Below, in pieces: positions 42,047-51,122 of a DNA stretch of 64,000 nt (within the stretch, counting starts at the first letter, position 1; each line of letters starts with the position of its first letter). The stretch is from JACTMZ01 sp044359955 (lineage in GTDB: Bacteria > Verrucomicrobiota > Verrucomicrobiia > Chthoniobacterales > JACTMZ01). The stretch spans positions 124,001 to 188,000 of the forward strand of contig JBIKLF010000001.1 in NCBI GenBank assembly GCA_044359955.1, in the 5' to 3' direction. A program made the translations under genes and the position numbers. The notes under the pieces are model-generated. The model saw only the letters and a list, made by a program, of their open reading frames with translations, searched no databases and had not been told where the DNA came from.

Positions 42047-42952
42047 ATGCCGCATTACCAGTTAGACCATCTCGACCAGATCGAGGCCGAAGCAATTTTT
42101 GTCCTGCGCGAGACAGCCGCGCAGTTCCAAAATCCGGCGCTGCTTTTTTCCGGGGGCAAGGACTCGATCGTCATGGCCCACCTCGCGGCCAAGGCCTTCT
42201 GGCCGGCCAAGATTCCCTTTCCGCTCCTCCACATCGACACCGGCCACAATTTCCCCGAGACGATTGCTTACCGCGATGCCTTCACGGAAAAACTCGGCGC
42301 CCGCCTGGTCATCGGTCAGGTCCAGGATTCGATCGACCAGGGCCGGGCCAAAGAAGAGAAGGGCCCCTACGCCTCGCGCAACGCGCTCCAGTCGGTGACC
42401 TTGCTCGACACGATCGAGGAGCACAAATTCACCGCCTGCCTTGGCGGCGGGCGGCGCGACGAAGAAAAAGCCCGTGCCAAGGAACGTTTCTTTTCCCACC
42501 GGGACGATTTCGGCCAGTGGGATCCGAAAAACCAGCGTCCCGAATTGTGGAATCTTTTCAACGGACGCCACCACCCCGGGGAGCATTTCCGCATTTTTCC
42601 GTTGTCCAATTTCACCGAGATGGACATCTGGATGTATCTGCAGCGTGAAGCGGTCGACTTGCCCTCGCTCTATTTCGCCCACCAGCGCGAGGTGTTTGCC
42701 CGCCATGGCTCCTTCCTTGCCGTGACCGAGCACATCACCCTGCTCGAGTCCGAGAAACCGGAACGGAAAACCGTCCGCTTCCGCACCATCGGGGATGTGA
42801 CCTGCACCGGCGCGGTCGAATCGAGCGCCGCCACGCTGGACGAGGTCATTGCCGAGGTGGCCGCGGCGCGTCAGACCGAGCGCGGAACGCGTGCGGATGA
42901 CAAGCGTTCCGAAACCGCGATGGAAGATCGCAAGAAAGAGGGTTACTTCTGA
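42047..42952 (+). CDS. cysD: Sulfate adenylyltransferase subunit 2
   Basis: This 301-residue protein is the small catalytic subunit of ATP sulfurylase. It has the PP-loop motif LLFSGGKDSIVMAHLA near 30, HIDTGHNFPETIAYRD, CLGGGRRDEEKARAKER and NFTEMDIWMYL. The ATG at 42047 gives the conserved N-terminus; the frame extends back into cysC. Its stop overlaps the cysN start by one base. Confidence 0.96.
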   Translation: MPHYQLDHLDQIEAEAIFVLRETAAQFQNPALLFSGGKDSIVMAHLAAKAFWPAKIPFPLLHIDTGHNFPETIAYRDAFTEKLGARLVIGQVQDSIDQGRAKEEKGPYASRNALQSVTLLDTIEEHKFTACLGGGRRDEEKARAKERFFSHRDDFGQWDPKNQRPELWNLFNGRHHPGEHFRIFPLSNFTEMDIWMYLQREAVDLPSLYFAHQREVFARHGSFLAVTEHITLLESEKPERKTVRFRTIGDVTCTGAVESSAATLDEVIAEVAAARQTERGTRADDKRSETAMEDRKKEGYF

Positions 42953-44199
42953 TGGACCTTCTCCGTTTTGCCACTGCTGGTTCCGTCGATGACGGCAAGT
43001 CGACGCTTATCGGCCGCCTGCTTTACGACTCGAAGAGCATTTTCGAGGACCAGTTGAGCGCGGTGGAGGAAAGTTCCCGCCGCCGCGGCGATGCCGTGGT
43101 CAACCTCGCATTGCTCACCGACGGGCTCCGCGCCGAGCGCGAACAGGGCATCACCATCGACGTGGCCTACCGCTATTTCGCCACACCGCGGCGCAAATTC
43201 ATCATCGCGGATACCCCGGGCCACATCCAATACACGCGCAATATGGTCACGGGTGCTTCCACCGCCGACCTTGCCATCATTCTCATCGACGCGCGCAAAG
43301 GTGTCATCGAACAAACCAAGCGCCATTCCTTCGTGGCCAATCTGCTCAAGATCCGCCACCTCGCGGTCGCGGTGAACAAAATGGACCTTGTCGATTACGA
43401 CGAAGGGGTCTTCCACCGTATCGTGCAGGATTTCCACGAGTTCGCTTCGCGCCTCGACGACATTGCGGAAATCACCGCCATCCCGCTCTCTGCGCTCAAC
43501 GGCGACAATGTGGTCGAGAAGTCGGACAAAATGCCGTGGTTCAAAGGTCCCTCGCTGCTTTACCATCTGGAGACGGTTTACACCGGCGGCACGGAAAACC
43601 ATGTCGATGCGCGCTTCCCCGTGCAGTGGATTATCCGGCCGCAATCCCACGAGCACCACGACTTCCGCGGCTATGCCGGGCGCGTGGCCGGCGGCGTGTT
43701 CAAGCCGGGCGACACAGTCTCCGTCCTGCCCTCCGGATTTTCCACCACGGTGGAGAAAATCTATCTGCCCGGCGGCAAGGAAATTGCCGAGGCCTTCGCC
43801 CCGCAGTCGGTGGTGATGACATTGAAGGACGAGATCGATATCTCGCGCGGCGACATGCTGGTCAAGGCGAACAATCCGCCGAATGTCGGACAGGACGTCG
43901 AGGCCATGGTTTGCTGGTTTTCCCAAAAACCGATGGAAGTGCGCGGCAAATACCTCCTGCGGCACACGACCAAGGAAACGAAAGCCATCGTGCAGGAGCT
44001 GCGTTACCAGGTGGACATCGAGACCTTGCACAAAAAGGAAGGCGTACCCACCTTGGCCATGAACGATATCGGGCGTGTTGGCCTGCGCACCGCGACGCCC
44101 CTCTTCTCTGACAATTACCGTCGCAACCGATTGACGGGATCCTTCATCCTGGTCGATCCCGGCACCCATGAAACGGTGGCGGCAGGGATGATTGTCTGA
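42952..44199 (+). CDS. cysN: Sulfate adenylyltransferase subunit 1 (GTPase)
   Basis: This 415-residue protein is the GTPase subunit that drives APS formation. It has the P-loop GSVDDGKSTLIGRL near 11, DTPGHIQYTRNMVTGAS near 88, and NKMD near 142 for guanine binding, then two beta-barrel domains like EF-Tu. It has no fused CysC domain, consistent with the separate cysC upstream. With cysC and cysD it forms a complete sulfate activation operon. Confidence 0.96.
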   Translation: MDLLRFATAGSVDDGKSTLIGRLLYDSKSIFEDQLSAVEESSRRRGDAVVNLALLTDGLRAEREQGITIDVAYRYFATPRRKFIIADTPGHIQYTRNMVTGASTADLAIILIDARKGVIEQTKRHSFVANLLKIRHLAVAVNKMDLVDYDEGVFHRIVQDFHEFASRLDDIAEITAIPLSALNGDNVVEKSDKMPWFKGPSLLYHLETVYTGGTENHVDARFPVQWIIRPQSHEHHDFRGYAGRVAGGVFKPGDTVSVLPSGFSTTVEKIYLPGGKEIAEAFAPQSVVMTLKDEIDISRGDMLVKANNPPNVGQDVEAMVCWFSQKPMEVRGKYLLRHTTKETKAIVQELRYQVDIETLHKKEGVPTLAMNDIGRVGLRTATPLFSDNYRRNRLTGSFILVDPGTHETVAAGMIV

Positions 44200-44215
44200 G
44201 GTTCGTTGAAGAAGT

Positions 44216-44590
44216 TTACGCGCCCCAACGCCCGACCATCATGAGCAGGGAAAGGGCGAGCATGGAAATCGCCGGCAGCGATTTCTTGAACGGGTCTGCC
44301 ACTTTGAGGTGCATGGCGATAGCTCCGACCATGAGCGCGGCGACGATGGAGGCGGCGGGCAGGATAAGGACGGGATAAAGGAGCCCGGCGAGCAAGGCGA
44401 AGGCCGAGGCCACTTTGAGGAATCCGACCAGGTAACATGACCAGGCGGGCAGGCCGTAAGCGGCAAATTCCTCCAGCATGCTCGACGCCTTGCCTCCGCG
44501 GTAGGCCGTGGCTTTGTTGAAGCGCAGCAGCCAGACGTTGAGCAGGCCGCAACCGACGACGATTTGGCAAATTTGGACAAGGATTTCCAT
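44216..44590 (-). CDS. DoxX-like membrane protein
   Basis: This 124-residue protein has four predicted membrane helices and the start EILVQICQIVVGCGLLNVWLL, with a polar KATAYRGGKASSMLEEFAAYG loop after helix 1, like DoxX and related small four-helix proteins. It is divergent from a second small membrane protein gene at 44654, with a 63-base gap that probably holds two promoters. Its physiological role is not known to me. Confidence 0.7.
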   Translation of the reverse strand: MEILVQICQIVVGCGLLNVWLLRFNKATAYRGGKASSMLEEFAAYGLPAWSCYLVGFLKVASAFALLAGLLYPVLILPAASIVAALMVGAIAMHLKVADPFKKSLPAISMLALSLLMMVGRWGA

Positions 44591-44653
44591 GGTGAATTGG
44601 TGGTTGGACGTCAGCCTAAGCACACCCTAGCCTCGGGGTCAGGAGAAATCTGC

Positions 44654-45001
44654 GTGCCGACCCTTGTTCCCGTTCTCGAAGCCCTCTCCGTGGTCGCCTT
44701 CCTTTTCTATGGAATCGCCTGTCTGCTTTCCCCGAAGTTGGAGGTCGAGTTCGCCCGTTACCAATTGGCGCGTTGGCGCGTGCTGGTCGGCTGGCTGGAG
44801 ATTGCCGGCGCGTTGGGCCTGGTTGTCGGTCAATGGTTTCCCCTCTTGAAAGTCGCGGCGGCCGTGGGGCTGGTCCTTCTCATGCTTTGCGGTTTGTGGG
44901 CCCGCTGGCGGGTGCGTGATCCCTGGTATGCCATGGCGCCCGCTTTTGTCCTCGCCGTGGTGAACTTCTTCATTTTCCTTTCCGCCTTCCGTTCTCTGTG
45001 A
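44654..45001 (+). CDS. Small four-helix membrane protein (DoxX-like)
   Basis: This 115-residue protein has four hydrophobic segments and a RYQLARWRVLVGWLEIAGALG segment, resembling DoxX-like proteins. The start is a GTG at 44654 with an AGGAG ribosome-binding site nine bases upstream, which fixes it; an open frame reaching further upstream is not family-like. Its stop overlaps the next gene's GTG by four bases (GTGA), coupling it to an amino acid permease. Confidence 0.7.
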   Translation: MPTLVPVLEALSVVAFLFYGIACLLSPKLEVEFARYQLARWRVLVGWLEIAGALGLVVGQWFPLLKVAAAVGLVLLMLCGLWARWRVRDPWYAMAPAFVLAVVNFFIFLSAFRSL

Positions 45002-46386
45002 ATCCGCCACCGGGCCAGCTGCACGACGCGCGCCTCGGACTGATGCAACTGGTCGGGCAGTGCTTTTGTATCGGCCCGCTCATCGATATCGCGCTCTTCC
45101 TCGGCATCGTCGCCGCTCTGGCCGGGGCGATCGGTCCGCTCGCCGTCCTCCTCGCTTCGCTGGGCATGATCGCCTTCTCGCTCGTCGTGGCTTTTTACGC
45201 GTCGGAGACGGGCGGGGCCGGGGCGATGGGCGACTACGTGGCGCGCGCGTGGGGCCGCACCGCGGGTCTCGCCGCACTCGGCGTCTACGTGATTTCGTTG
45301 CTCTTCGCGGGAGCCGCCGGATTCACCATCGTGGTCGGGGACCTGGCTTCGCGTTTCGTGGAGCTTTATTTCGGGGCCGAGTTCCCGTGGTGGGCCGGTG
45401 CCCTGCTGGTCTGCGGGGCCGCGTGGTGGTTCAATGTGCGCGGCGCCGCGGTAGCCACGCAGGTTCAGTTACTCATCGTCGGCGTGTCGGTCATTCCGTT
45501 CCTGCTCACCGCCGCCGCGGCGATCATCCATGCCGGTCCGGCCAATACCTGGTCGGTTTTCTCCTGGAGCAATCCCCACGGTGGCGATCTCTTCGGCGCC
45601 CTGCTTTTTTGCATCCTCCTCTTCGGTGGATTCGAAACGGCGGGATCTCTCGCGGAGGAAACCGGCAATCCGCGCCGCAATATCCCGCGGGCACTGGTCG
45701 GCACCGTGGTGGCCGCCGCCCTGCTTCTGCTTTTCTGTTCCTATGCGGGGACGGTTTATTATGGTCCGGACCGCGCGGCCAAGACTTGGGGCGAGGCAAT
45801 CGATGGCTTTGCCGTGATGGGCGGGGAGTTACTCGGGCCGTGGGCGGCACTGTGGATCCGACTGGCCGTGCTCGTTGATTTCACGGCGACCTGCATCGGC
45901 TTCACCGTGGCGGCCTTGCGCGGCATTTATGCGCTGGCCCGCGCCGGCCGGTTGCCGTCGTGGTTGGCCGCGACCAACCGGCGCGGGGCCCCGCATCATG
46001 CCGCGGCCTTGGTTCTCGCCTGCGCCGTGTTGGTCGTGGCCTGCGGCCTGCTCGTCCCTGCGGCCGACCGTTTCCAGACCCTTTTCGTGGCCGCCACGGC
46101 ACAAGCGCTGCTCTTGGTGCTGGTCTACACTGCGCTGGCCTTGGGCGCCTTGCGCCTCATGTGGCGCGGCGGGCGCCGTCAGCCTTGGTGGCGCTGGGTT
46201 GTCTTCCCGCTGGCCACGGTCGTCCCTCTCCTCGCCCTCTACGGCACCTTTGTTCCTTTTCCGGCCCAGCCCGAGCGTTTCGGCCTGTATGCGGGACTGG
46301 CCGCCCTGTTCGCGGTGGCCTGCTGGGTCTGGAGCGTGCGGCCACGGGAAGAATCGGGGAGTGAAAAAGCGGCCGGGTCGGTCTAA
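44998..46386 (+). CDS. APC-family amino acid/polyamine permease
   Basis: This 462-residue protein has about twelve membrane helices. The N-terminal part (LMQLVGQCFCIGPLIDIALF, then GGAGAMGDYVARAWGR) and the conserved stretch FGGFETAGSLAEETGNPRRNIPRAL are typical of the amino acid-polyamine-organocation superfamily. The start is the GTG at 44998, coupled to the upstream gene. The substrate is unknown; the PHP-glycosyltransferase gene follows by 14 bases. Confidence 0.87.
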   Translation: MNPPPGQLHDARLGLMQLVGQCFCIGPLIDIALFLGIVAALAGAIGPLAVLLASLGMIAFSLVVAFYASETGGAGAMGDYVARAWGRTAGLAALGVYVISLLFAGAAGFTIVVGDLASRFVELYFGAEFPWWAGALLVCGAAWWFNVRGAAVATQVQLLIVGVSVIPFLLTAAAAIIHAGPANTWSVFSWSNPHGGDLFGALLFCILLFGGFETAGSLAEETGNPRRNIPRALVGTVVAAALLLLFCSYAGTVYYGPDRAAKTWGEAIDGFAVMGGELLGPWAALWIRLAVLVDFTATCIGFTVAALRGIYALARAGRLPSWLAATNRRGAPHHAAALVLACAVLVVACGLLVPAADRFQTLFVAATAQALLLVLVYTALALGALRLMWRGGRRQPWWRWVVFPLATVVPLLALYGTFVPFPAQPERFGLYAGLAALFAVACWVWSVRPREESGSEKAAGSV

Positions 46387-46400
46387 GGTCAATCCCGCAC

Positions 46401-48794
46401 ATGGCGCGCGCCGATCTCCACCTCCATACCCGGCACAGTGCGCGGGCGACCGACTGGCTCCTGCGCAAGGTCGACTTTCCGGCCAGTTGCTCCGCGCCCG
46501 GGGAACTCTACCGCGTCTTGCGGGCAAAGGGTTTTGATTTTGTCACCTTCACGGACCACGACACGATTGACGGTTGTCTCGAGATCGCGGGGCAGCCGGG
46601 GGCCTTCATCAGCGAAGAAATTACCGCATTTTTTCCCGAGGATGACGTCAAAGTGCACCTCCTTGCCTGGGGGATCACCGAGGAGCAGCACCGTGAGATA
46701 CAATCCCTGCGGCGGGACATTTACGCGCTGGCCGCGTGGCTCAAGGCGCAGGATATCGCGCACGCCGTGGCGCATCCTTTCTGGCCGGTTGACGAACGGC
46801 TCTCCCTCGACCACTGGCAACGCCTGATTCTTCTCTTCCGGCACTTTGAGACGATCAATGGATTGCGCGATCCGTTGCTTGGCGAGGCGGCCGAATTTGC
46901 CCTCTTGCGACTGACTCCGGGGGACATCACGCGGTTTGCCGAACGGCTCAAACTGGAACCGCTCTGGGACGAGCCGTGGCGCAAGGTGTTCACCGGCGGC
47001 TCCGACGACAAAGGGGGTATGTATGAGGGGCGTGCTTGGACCGAGGCGGCCGGCGATTCGCCCGGCGCCTTCCTCGCCGCGGTGCGCGAGGGCCGGTGCC
47101 TTCCCGGCGGAGAAGGGGGCGGTCCGCTCGTCATGGCCCACAGCCTCTACAGTGTCATATTCGAGTTTGCCGGTCAGCGTCTGTCGCAGAACGCCCAGAA
47201 GCCCGCTGCGGCCCTGCTCGAGAAAATGGCCGGACGTTTCATGGAGGGCAAAGATCCCACGCGGTTCACCCTCACCGAGAAGTTGGGTTTTCTTGCTCAG
47301 GGCATTGCCACCGGAAAGATCTGGGAGGTGGCGCTCCCGGGCAATGCGTCCTTGTGGAAAGAGTTGGCCGATGCGGTGGGCAAGCCGGGCCTGCGCTCGG
47401 CCATCGAGAAAGCAACCGAGGGCGTGGTGGCACCGGAACGCCGCGCCTTCCTCACCGCCAACCTGCTGGTCAACCAGCTTGCCTTCCGCTTCTTTTCTCA
47501 GTTCATCGCGCAATTGCAGGCCGGACGGCTGATCGAAAGCCTGCAATTTGTTGGTTCGCTCGTGCCCCTCGCGCTCGGTCTCGCCCCGTATTTCTACGCT
47601 TTCCGTTCGCCCGGACGCGGGGAGTTGCGACCCCTCTGCGAAGGAACCTGCGGGGAAGTCCCGGAGAGCCTGCGCAACCACCGGCGCATCTGGTTCACCG
47701 ACACGCTGGAAGACGTCAACGGGGTTTCGACCACCATACGAAGAATGACCGCGGCGGCGCGTGCCGAGGGATTCGACCTGACCGTGGCCACCTCGCGCGG
47801 CGAGGTGGCCCCGAGCGACATTCCGATCATGAATTTTGCCCCGGTCGGCGAATTCGAACTGCCCGAATACGAATTGCAAAAGCTCAGCTTTCCGCCCGTG
47901 CTGGAAATTGTCGACTACGTGCAGCGCGGGGGATTCACCGAGGTCATCATCAGCACGCCCGGACCGATCGGGCTCTGCGCTCTGCTGGCCGCGAAAATTC
48001 TCGGACTGAAAACGAGCGGCATTTACCACACGGACTTCCCGCAATACGTGCGCATTCTGACCGACGACTCATGGATGGAGACGCTCACCTGGAACTACAT
48101 GCAGTGGTTCTACGAGCAGATGGACATCGTTTACGTCAATTCCGGCGACTACCGGCAGGCGTTGGAGGCGCGCGGGATCAAGGGGGACCGGATCCATATC
48201 CTGCCGCGCGGATTGGACACCGAACTTTTCACGCCATCGCGCCGTGACGAAAACTTCTGGAAGCAACGCGGACGGCAAGACGGCGAGATCGGCTTGCTCT
48301 ATGCCGGGCGTGTTTCCAAGGAAAAGAAACTTGATCTCTTCGCCGCCGTGGTGCGGAAACTCCGGGCGGACGGACTCCCGGTGCGAGGCCTCGTTGTGGG
48401 ACACGGTCCGTATTCCGCGGAATTCGAAAAAGCCTTTCCCGAAGGGATTTTCACCGGTTACCTCGCGGGTGAGGATTTGGCGGCCGCTTATGCTTCGGCG
48501 GACCTCTTCGTCTTCCCCAGCACGACCGACACTTTCGGAAACGTCATCCTCGAAGCACAAGCCTCGGGCTTGCCTTGCGTGGTCTCCGACCAAGGGGGGC
48601 CGCGCGAGTTGGTGGCCCATGGCGAGGATGGCTTTGTCACCCGCGGCGGCGATCTGGCCGAACTTGGCCAGGCGGCGCGTCAATTGTGCGCCGACGAAAA
48701 ACTGCGCGGCCAATTCGGCGCGGCGGCTCGGCGCAAGGTGGAAGACCGGAGCTGGCCGAATGCAGCGCGGCGTTTCTGGGAGATCGGCGCTTGA
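46401..48794 (+). CDS. Fusion of PHP phosphoesterase and GT4 glycosyltransferase
   Basis: This 797-residue protein joins two enzymes. The first 220 residues are a PHP domain with apparently complete metal ligands: DLHLHTRHSA, TFTDHDTIDG, SEEIT, AHPFW and GSDDKGG. After a middle region comes a GT-B glycosyltransferase (about 425-795) with WFTDTLEDVNGVSTT at the start and a C-terminal domain containing YAGRVSKEKKLDL and FPSTTDTFGNVILEAQASGLP, the GT4 donor-site E-x7-E pattern. It probably makes a glycolipid or polysaccharide; donor and acceptor are unknown. Confidence 0.88.
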   Translation: MARADLHLHTRHSARATDWLLRKVDFPASCSAPGELYRVLRAKGFDFVTFTDHDTIDGCLEIAGQPGAFISEEITAFFPEDDVKVHLLAWGITEEQHREIQSLRRDIYALAAWLKAQDIAHAVAHPFWPVDERLSLDHWQRLILLFRHFETINGLRDPLLGEAAEFALLRLTPGDITRFAERLKLEPLWDEPWRKVFTGGSDDKGGMYEGRAWTEAAGDSPGAFLAAVREGRCLPGGEGGGPLVMAHSLYSVIFEFAGQRLSQNAQKPAAALLEKMAGRFMEGKDPTRFTLTEKLGFLAQGIATGKIWEVALPGNASLWKELADAVGKPGLRSAIEKATEGVVAPERRAFLTANLLVNQLAFRFFSQFIAQLQAGRLIESLQFVGSLVPLALGLAPYFYAFRSPGRGELRPLCEGTCGEVPESLRNHRRIWFTDTLEDVNGVSTTIRRMTAAARAEGFDLTVATSRGEVAPSDIPIMNFAPVGEFELPEYELQKLSFPPVLEIVDYVQRGGFTEVIISTPGPIGLCALLAAKILGLKTSGIYHTDFPQYVRILTDDSWMETLTWNYMQWFYEQMDIVYVNSGDYRQALEARGIKGDRIHILPRGLDTELFTPSRRDENFWKQRGRQDGEIGLLYAGRVSKEKKLDLFAAVVRKLRADGLPVRGLVVGHGPYSAEFEKAFPEGIFTGYLAGEDLAAAYASADLFVFPSTTDTFGNVILEAQASGLPCVVSDQGGPRELVAHGEDGFVTRGGDLAELGQAARQLCADEKLRGQFGAAARRKVEDRSWPNAARRFWEIGA

Positions 48795-48847
48795 ACGGAA
48801 AGCGCCGCACGTAGCCGGGCCTTCCATCGAGGCGGGCCCGGATGGCG

Positions 48848-49924
48848 TCAGCGTGGATCGGTTTCTTCCGCCAACAATTGCCGGATCAAGGGCTCGTAGT
48901 CCCGCCGGGCATTGAGCGAGCGGAGGCGTCCTGCTTTATCGAAGACGAAGACGGTGGGCAGCGCGTTGATGCCGAGCCGGCGGGCGAGGGGGTCATCCCA
49001 GCCCGATCCGCTGCACGCCGTCGGCCAGGAAGACAACCCAAGGGCTTCCAGCGTCTGGGTGCAGTTCGCCTCCGTGGTGTCCAAACTTACGGTGGCCACG
49101 CTAAGCACTCCTTGCGGCAGACTGCGGACAAATTTGGCGAACTCCGCGAGCCAGGCCACGGACGGCGGTGACCATCCGGCCCAAAAAACCAAGGCCACCA
49201 CGCGTCCCCTCTGCGCGGTAAGCGAAAATTTGTCTCCCTGCACCGTGGAGAATGACACGTCTGTTTCCTTCCCGAGCAGATCCACGCGTTTCAAGTCGTC
49301 CTTGATTCTTTGGCGCGTGCCTTCGTCGCGGGCCAATTGTGCCGCCTGATCCAAGACCTTGCGCTTGCGCGCCGGTTGGGCGTCGAGCAGGGTGGCGGCT
49401 TCGGCGAGCAAGCGTGCCGCGCGGCGGTCATCCGGGAAATTGCCCGCGAAATTCTGCGCCGATTCGAGGATGGTATTGCGTGCCATGGCCGTTTCGCCCG
49501 GCCGCGCGGCGGCGGCGATATTCACGGTCTGCATCGTGATGGTGATGCGCTGGAAAGCGGCGTCTGCCCGGTAGCGCAAAGGAGCCGACTTCGATCGTTC
49601 GAGGGCGGCCAACCTTTGGAGGGATTTCTCAATGCGCTTGCGGTCGGAGAGCGATGCGCCAAGGGTCGAGACGACCGAGGTGTATTCGAGTTCGGCGTCG
49701 AAGCGGCGCGGATCGTCGGGAAACTTCTGCAGAAAAGCGGCGAGCGCTTTTTCCTGGGCGGCAAGGTGGGCCCGTGCGGTTTGCACGATTTTTTCGGGCG
49801 ACTCGGAATCCGGTTGGCCGGGGCCTTGCCGCAGTTGCCCGATGGCCGCCCACGCGGCATCCGCTTCCGGTGTGGCGTGAACGGTGGCGGGGAGAAGTAG
49901 AACAAGCAGGAGGAGGAGCTTCAT
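48848..49924 (-). CDS. TlpA-like thioredoxin-fold protein without CxxC
   Basis: This 358-residue protein has a signal peptide (LLLLLVLLLPATVHA), a helical repeat region (about 45-215) and a C-terminal TlpA/AhpC-type thioredoxin domain (about 222-355). At the active-site position it reads FWAGWSPPS rather than WCxxC, with Ser252 and Ser255 replacing both cysteines. It therefore cannot act as a thiol oxidoreductase by the usual route. It overlaps the upstream phosphodiesterase gene by four bases. Confidence 0.8.
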   Translation of the reverse strand: MKLLLLLVLLLPATVHATPEADAAWAAIGQLRQGPGQPDSESPEKIVQTARAHLAAQEKALAAFLQKFPDDPRRFDAELEYTSVVSTLGASLSDRKRIEKSLQRLAALERSKSAPLRYRADAAFQRITITMQTVNIAAAARPGETAMARNTILESAQNFAGNFPDDRRAARLLAEAATLLDAQPARKRKVLDQAAQLARDEGTRQRIKDDLKRVDLLGKETDVSFSTVQGDKFSLTAQRGRVVALVFWAGWSPPSVAWLAEFAKFVRSLPQGVLSVATVSLDTTEANCTQTLEALGLSSWPTACSGSGWDDPLARRLGINALPTVFVFDKAGRLRSLNARRDYEPLIRQLLAEETDPR

Positions 49925-50835
49925 GGTGTCGTGGGGAGGCGGAGGTTGACGATGAGAGGCCGGTGGTCGCTTGCTTCGAACCAATCTTTGGCCCGGTGGA
50001 GGCGGGTGCCGCCCCGCAGGACGAGAGGACGCAAATTTTCGCTCACCATGACGTAATCGACGCGCGTGTATTCGTCGCTCTCCTTCCAGCGGTAAGTCCA
50101 CTGGTCACCCTGCCGGTCGGCCAGGGGCAGTGCAGTCAAAGACGTGCCCGCTCCGGCCCGGCCGAGGACGCCCGCGACCACCGGGGAATTTTTGCTGTCA
50201 TTGAAGTCGCCGAAGACGAGAAGCCGCGTTTCCGGGGCGGACTCGAGAATGTTTACCACGTGGCGGCGCAGGACGAGTGATTCGGCGCGGCGGAATTCGG
50301 CCTGGTCGAAGTCGGGGACCACGCGCGGTGATTTGAGGTGGACGCCGAGGAGGCGCAGCGCGAAGCCGGGCCGCACTTGGACCGTGCAATCGAGAATGCC
50401 GCGCTGCATCCGGCGGGGCAGTGCGCCCAGGCGGAATTCGGTGCGCGTGTCGTGCCGGACGTCGGCCAGAGGGAAACGGCTGAGCAAGGCGAGATGCCTT
50501 TGCTTGTCGGGTCCGTCGACCCAAGTGCTATGGGGCAGATGGAGCCCGGCTGATTTCAGGCGCCGCTGCAAATCGGCGAGGTCTTTCCGGGTGCCGATCT
50601 CGCACAGCCCGAGGATATCGGGCGCGATGGTGCGCAGGGTGGAAACGACCGCAGCGATCGACTCCGCCGGCTTCGGCGGGGTGAACGAGGTGCCCTCGCG
50701 GGACGGGGCAAGCAGGTAATTGCGGACATTCCACGCCGCGAAAACCATGCGGTCGGGCGAGGCCTCGTCGGAATGGCCGGGGGCAGGGAGCAGGGCCAGC
50801 AGCGCGGCCGCGATGATCGCGCGCGGCGGAAGCAC
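49921..50835 (-). CDS. Exported endonuclease/exonuclease/phosphatase-family protein
   Basis: This 304-residue protein has a signal peptide and then a DNase I-like fold. Visible motifs include FAAWNVRNYLL, GLCEIGTRKDL, GVHLKSP, FGDFNDSKNSPV and the final catalytic segment ASDHRPLIVNL, covering the metal and catalytic His/Asp residues. It could be a phosphodiesterase or secreted nuclease. It begins six bases after tatA. Confidence 0.88.
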   Translation of the reverse strand: MLPPRAIIAAALLALLPAPGHSDEASPDRMVFAAWNVRNYLLAPSREGTSFTPPKPAESIAAVVSTLRTIAPDILGLCEIGTRKDLADLQRRLKSAGLHLPHSTWVDGPDKQRHLALLSRFPLADVRHDTRTEFRLGALPRRMQRGILDCTVQVRPGFALRLLGVHLKSPRVVPDFDQAEFRRAESLVLRRHVVNILESAPETRLLVFGDFNDSKNSPVVAGVLGRAGAGTSLTALPLADRQGDQWTYRWKESDEYTRVDYVMVSENLRPLVLRGGTRLHRAKDWFEASDHRPLIVNLRLPTTP

Positions 50836-50841
50836 GGGGTA

Positions 50842-51075
50842 TCAGGCCGGCTTGTGCGGCTCTTTGTCCGGCGCCTCTTTGACTTCGAGGGTCGCGGCGG
50901 TTTTTTTGACTTCGCGGTCGAGTTCCTCGCGGGCTTTGCGGAATTCATTGATGCTCTGACCGAGGCCCTTGGCCAACTCCGGCAGGCGCTTGGCCCCGAA
51001 GAGGACCAGAATGATCAGCAGGATAAACAGGATCTCCGGCCATCCGGGAGCGGTGAAGGCGAGAATGGGGCTCAT
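50842..51075 (-). CDS. tatA: Twin-arginine translocase subunit TatA/E
   Basis: This 77-residue protein has the TatA layout: a short periplasmic N-terminus, one membrane helix and an amphipathic helix. The hallmark GWPEILFILLIILVLFGAKR is followed by LPELAKGLGQSINEFRKA. A charged C-terminus follows. No tatB or tatC is adjacent. It lies in a minus-strand operon with a phosphodiesterase and a thioredoxin-like gene. Confidence 0.93.
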   Translation of the reverse strand: MSPILAFTAPGWPEILFILLIILVLFGAKRLPELAKGLGQSINEFRKAREELDREVKKTAATLEVKEAPDKEPHKPA

Positions 51076-51122
51076 GAGCAAACGCTAAGTCCGCTTGCGC
51101 TGGGGCGCAACCGCGAATGTGG

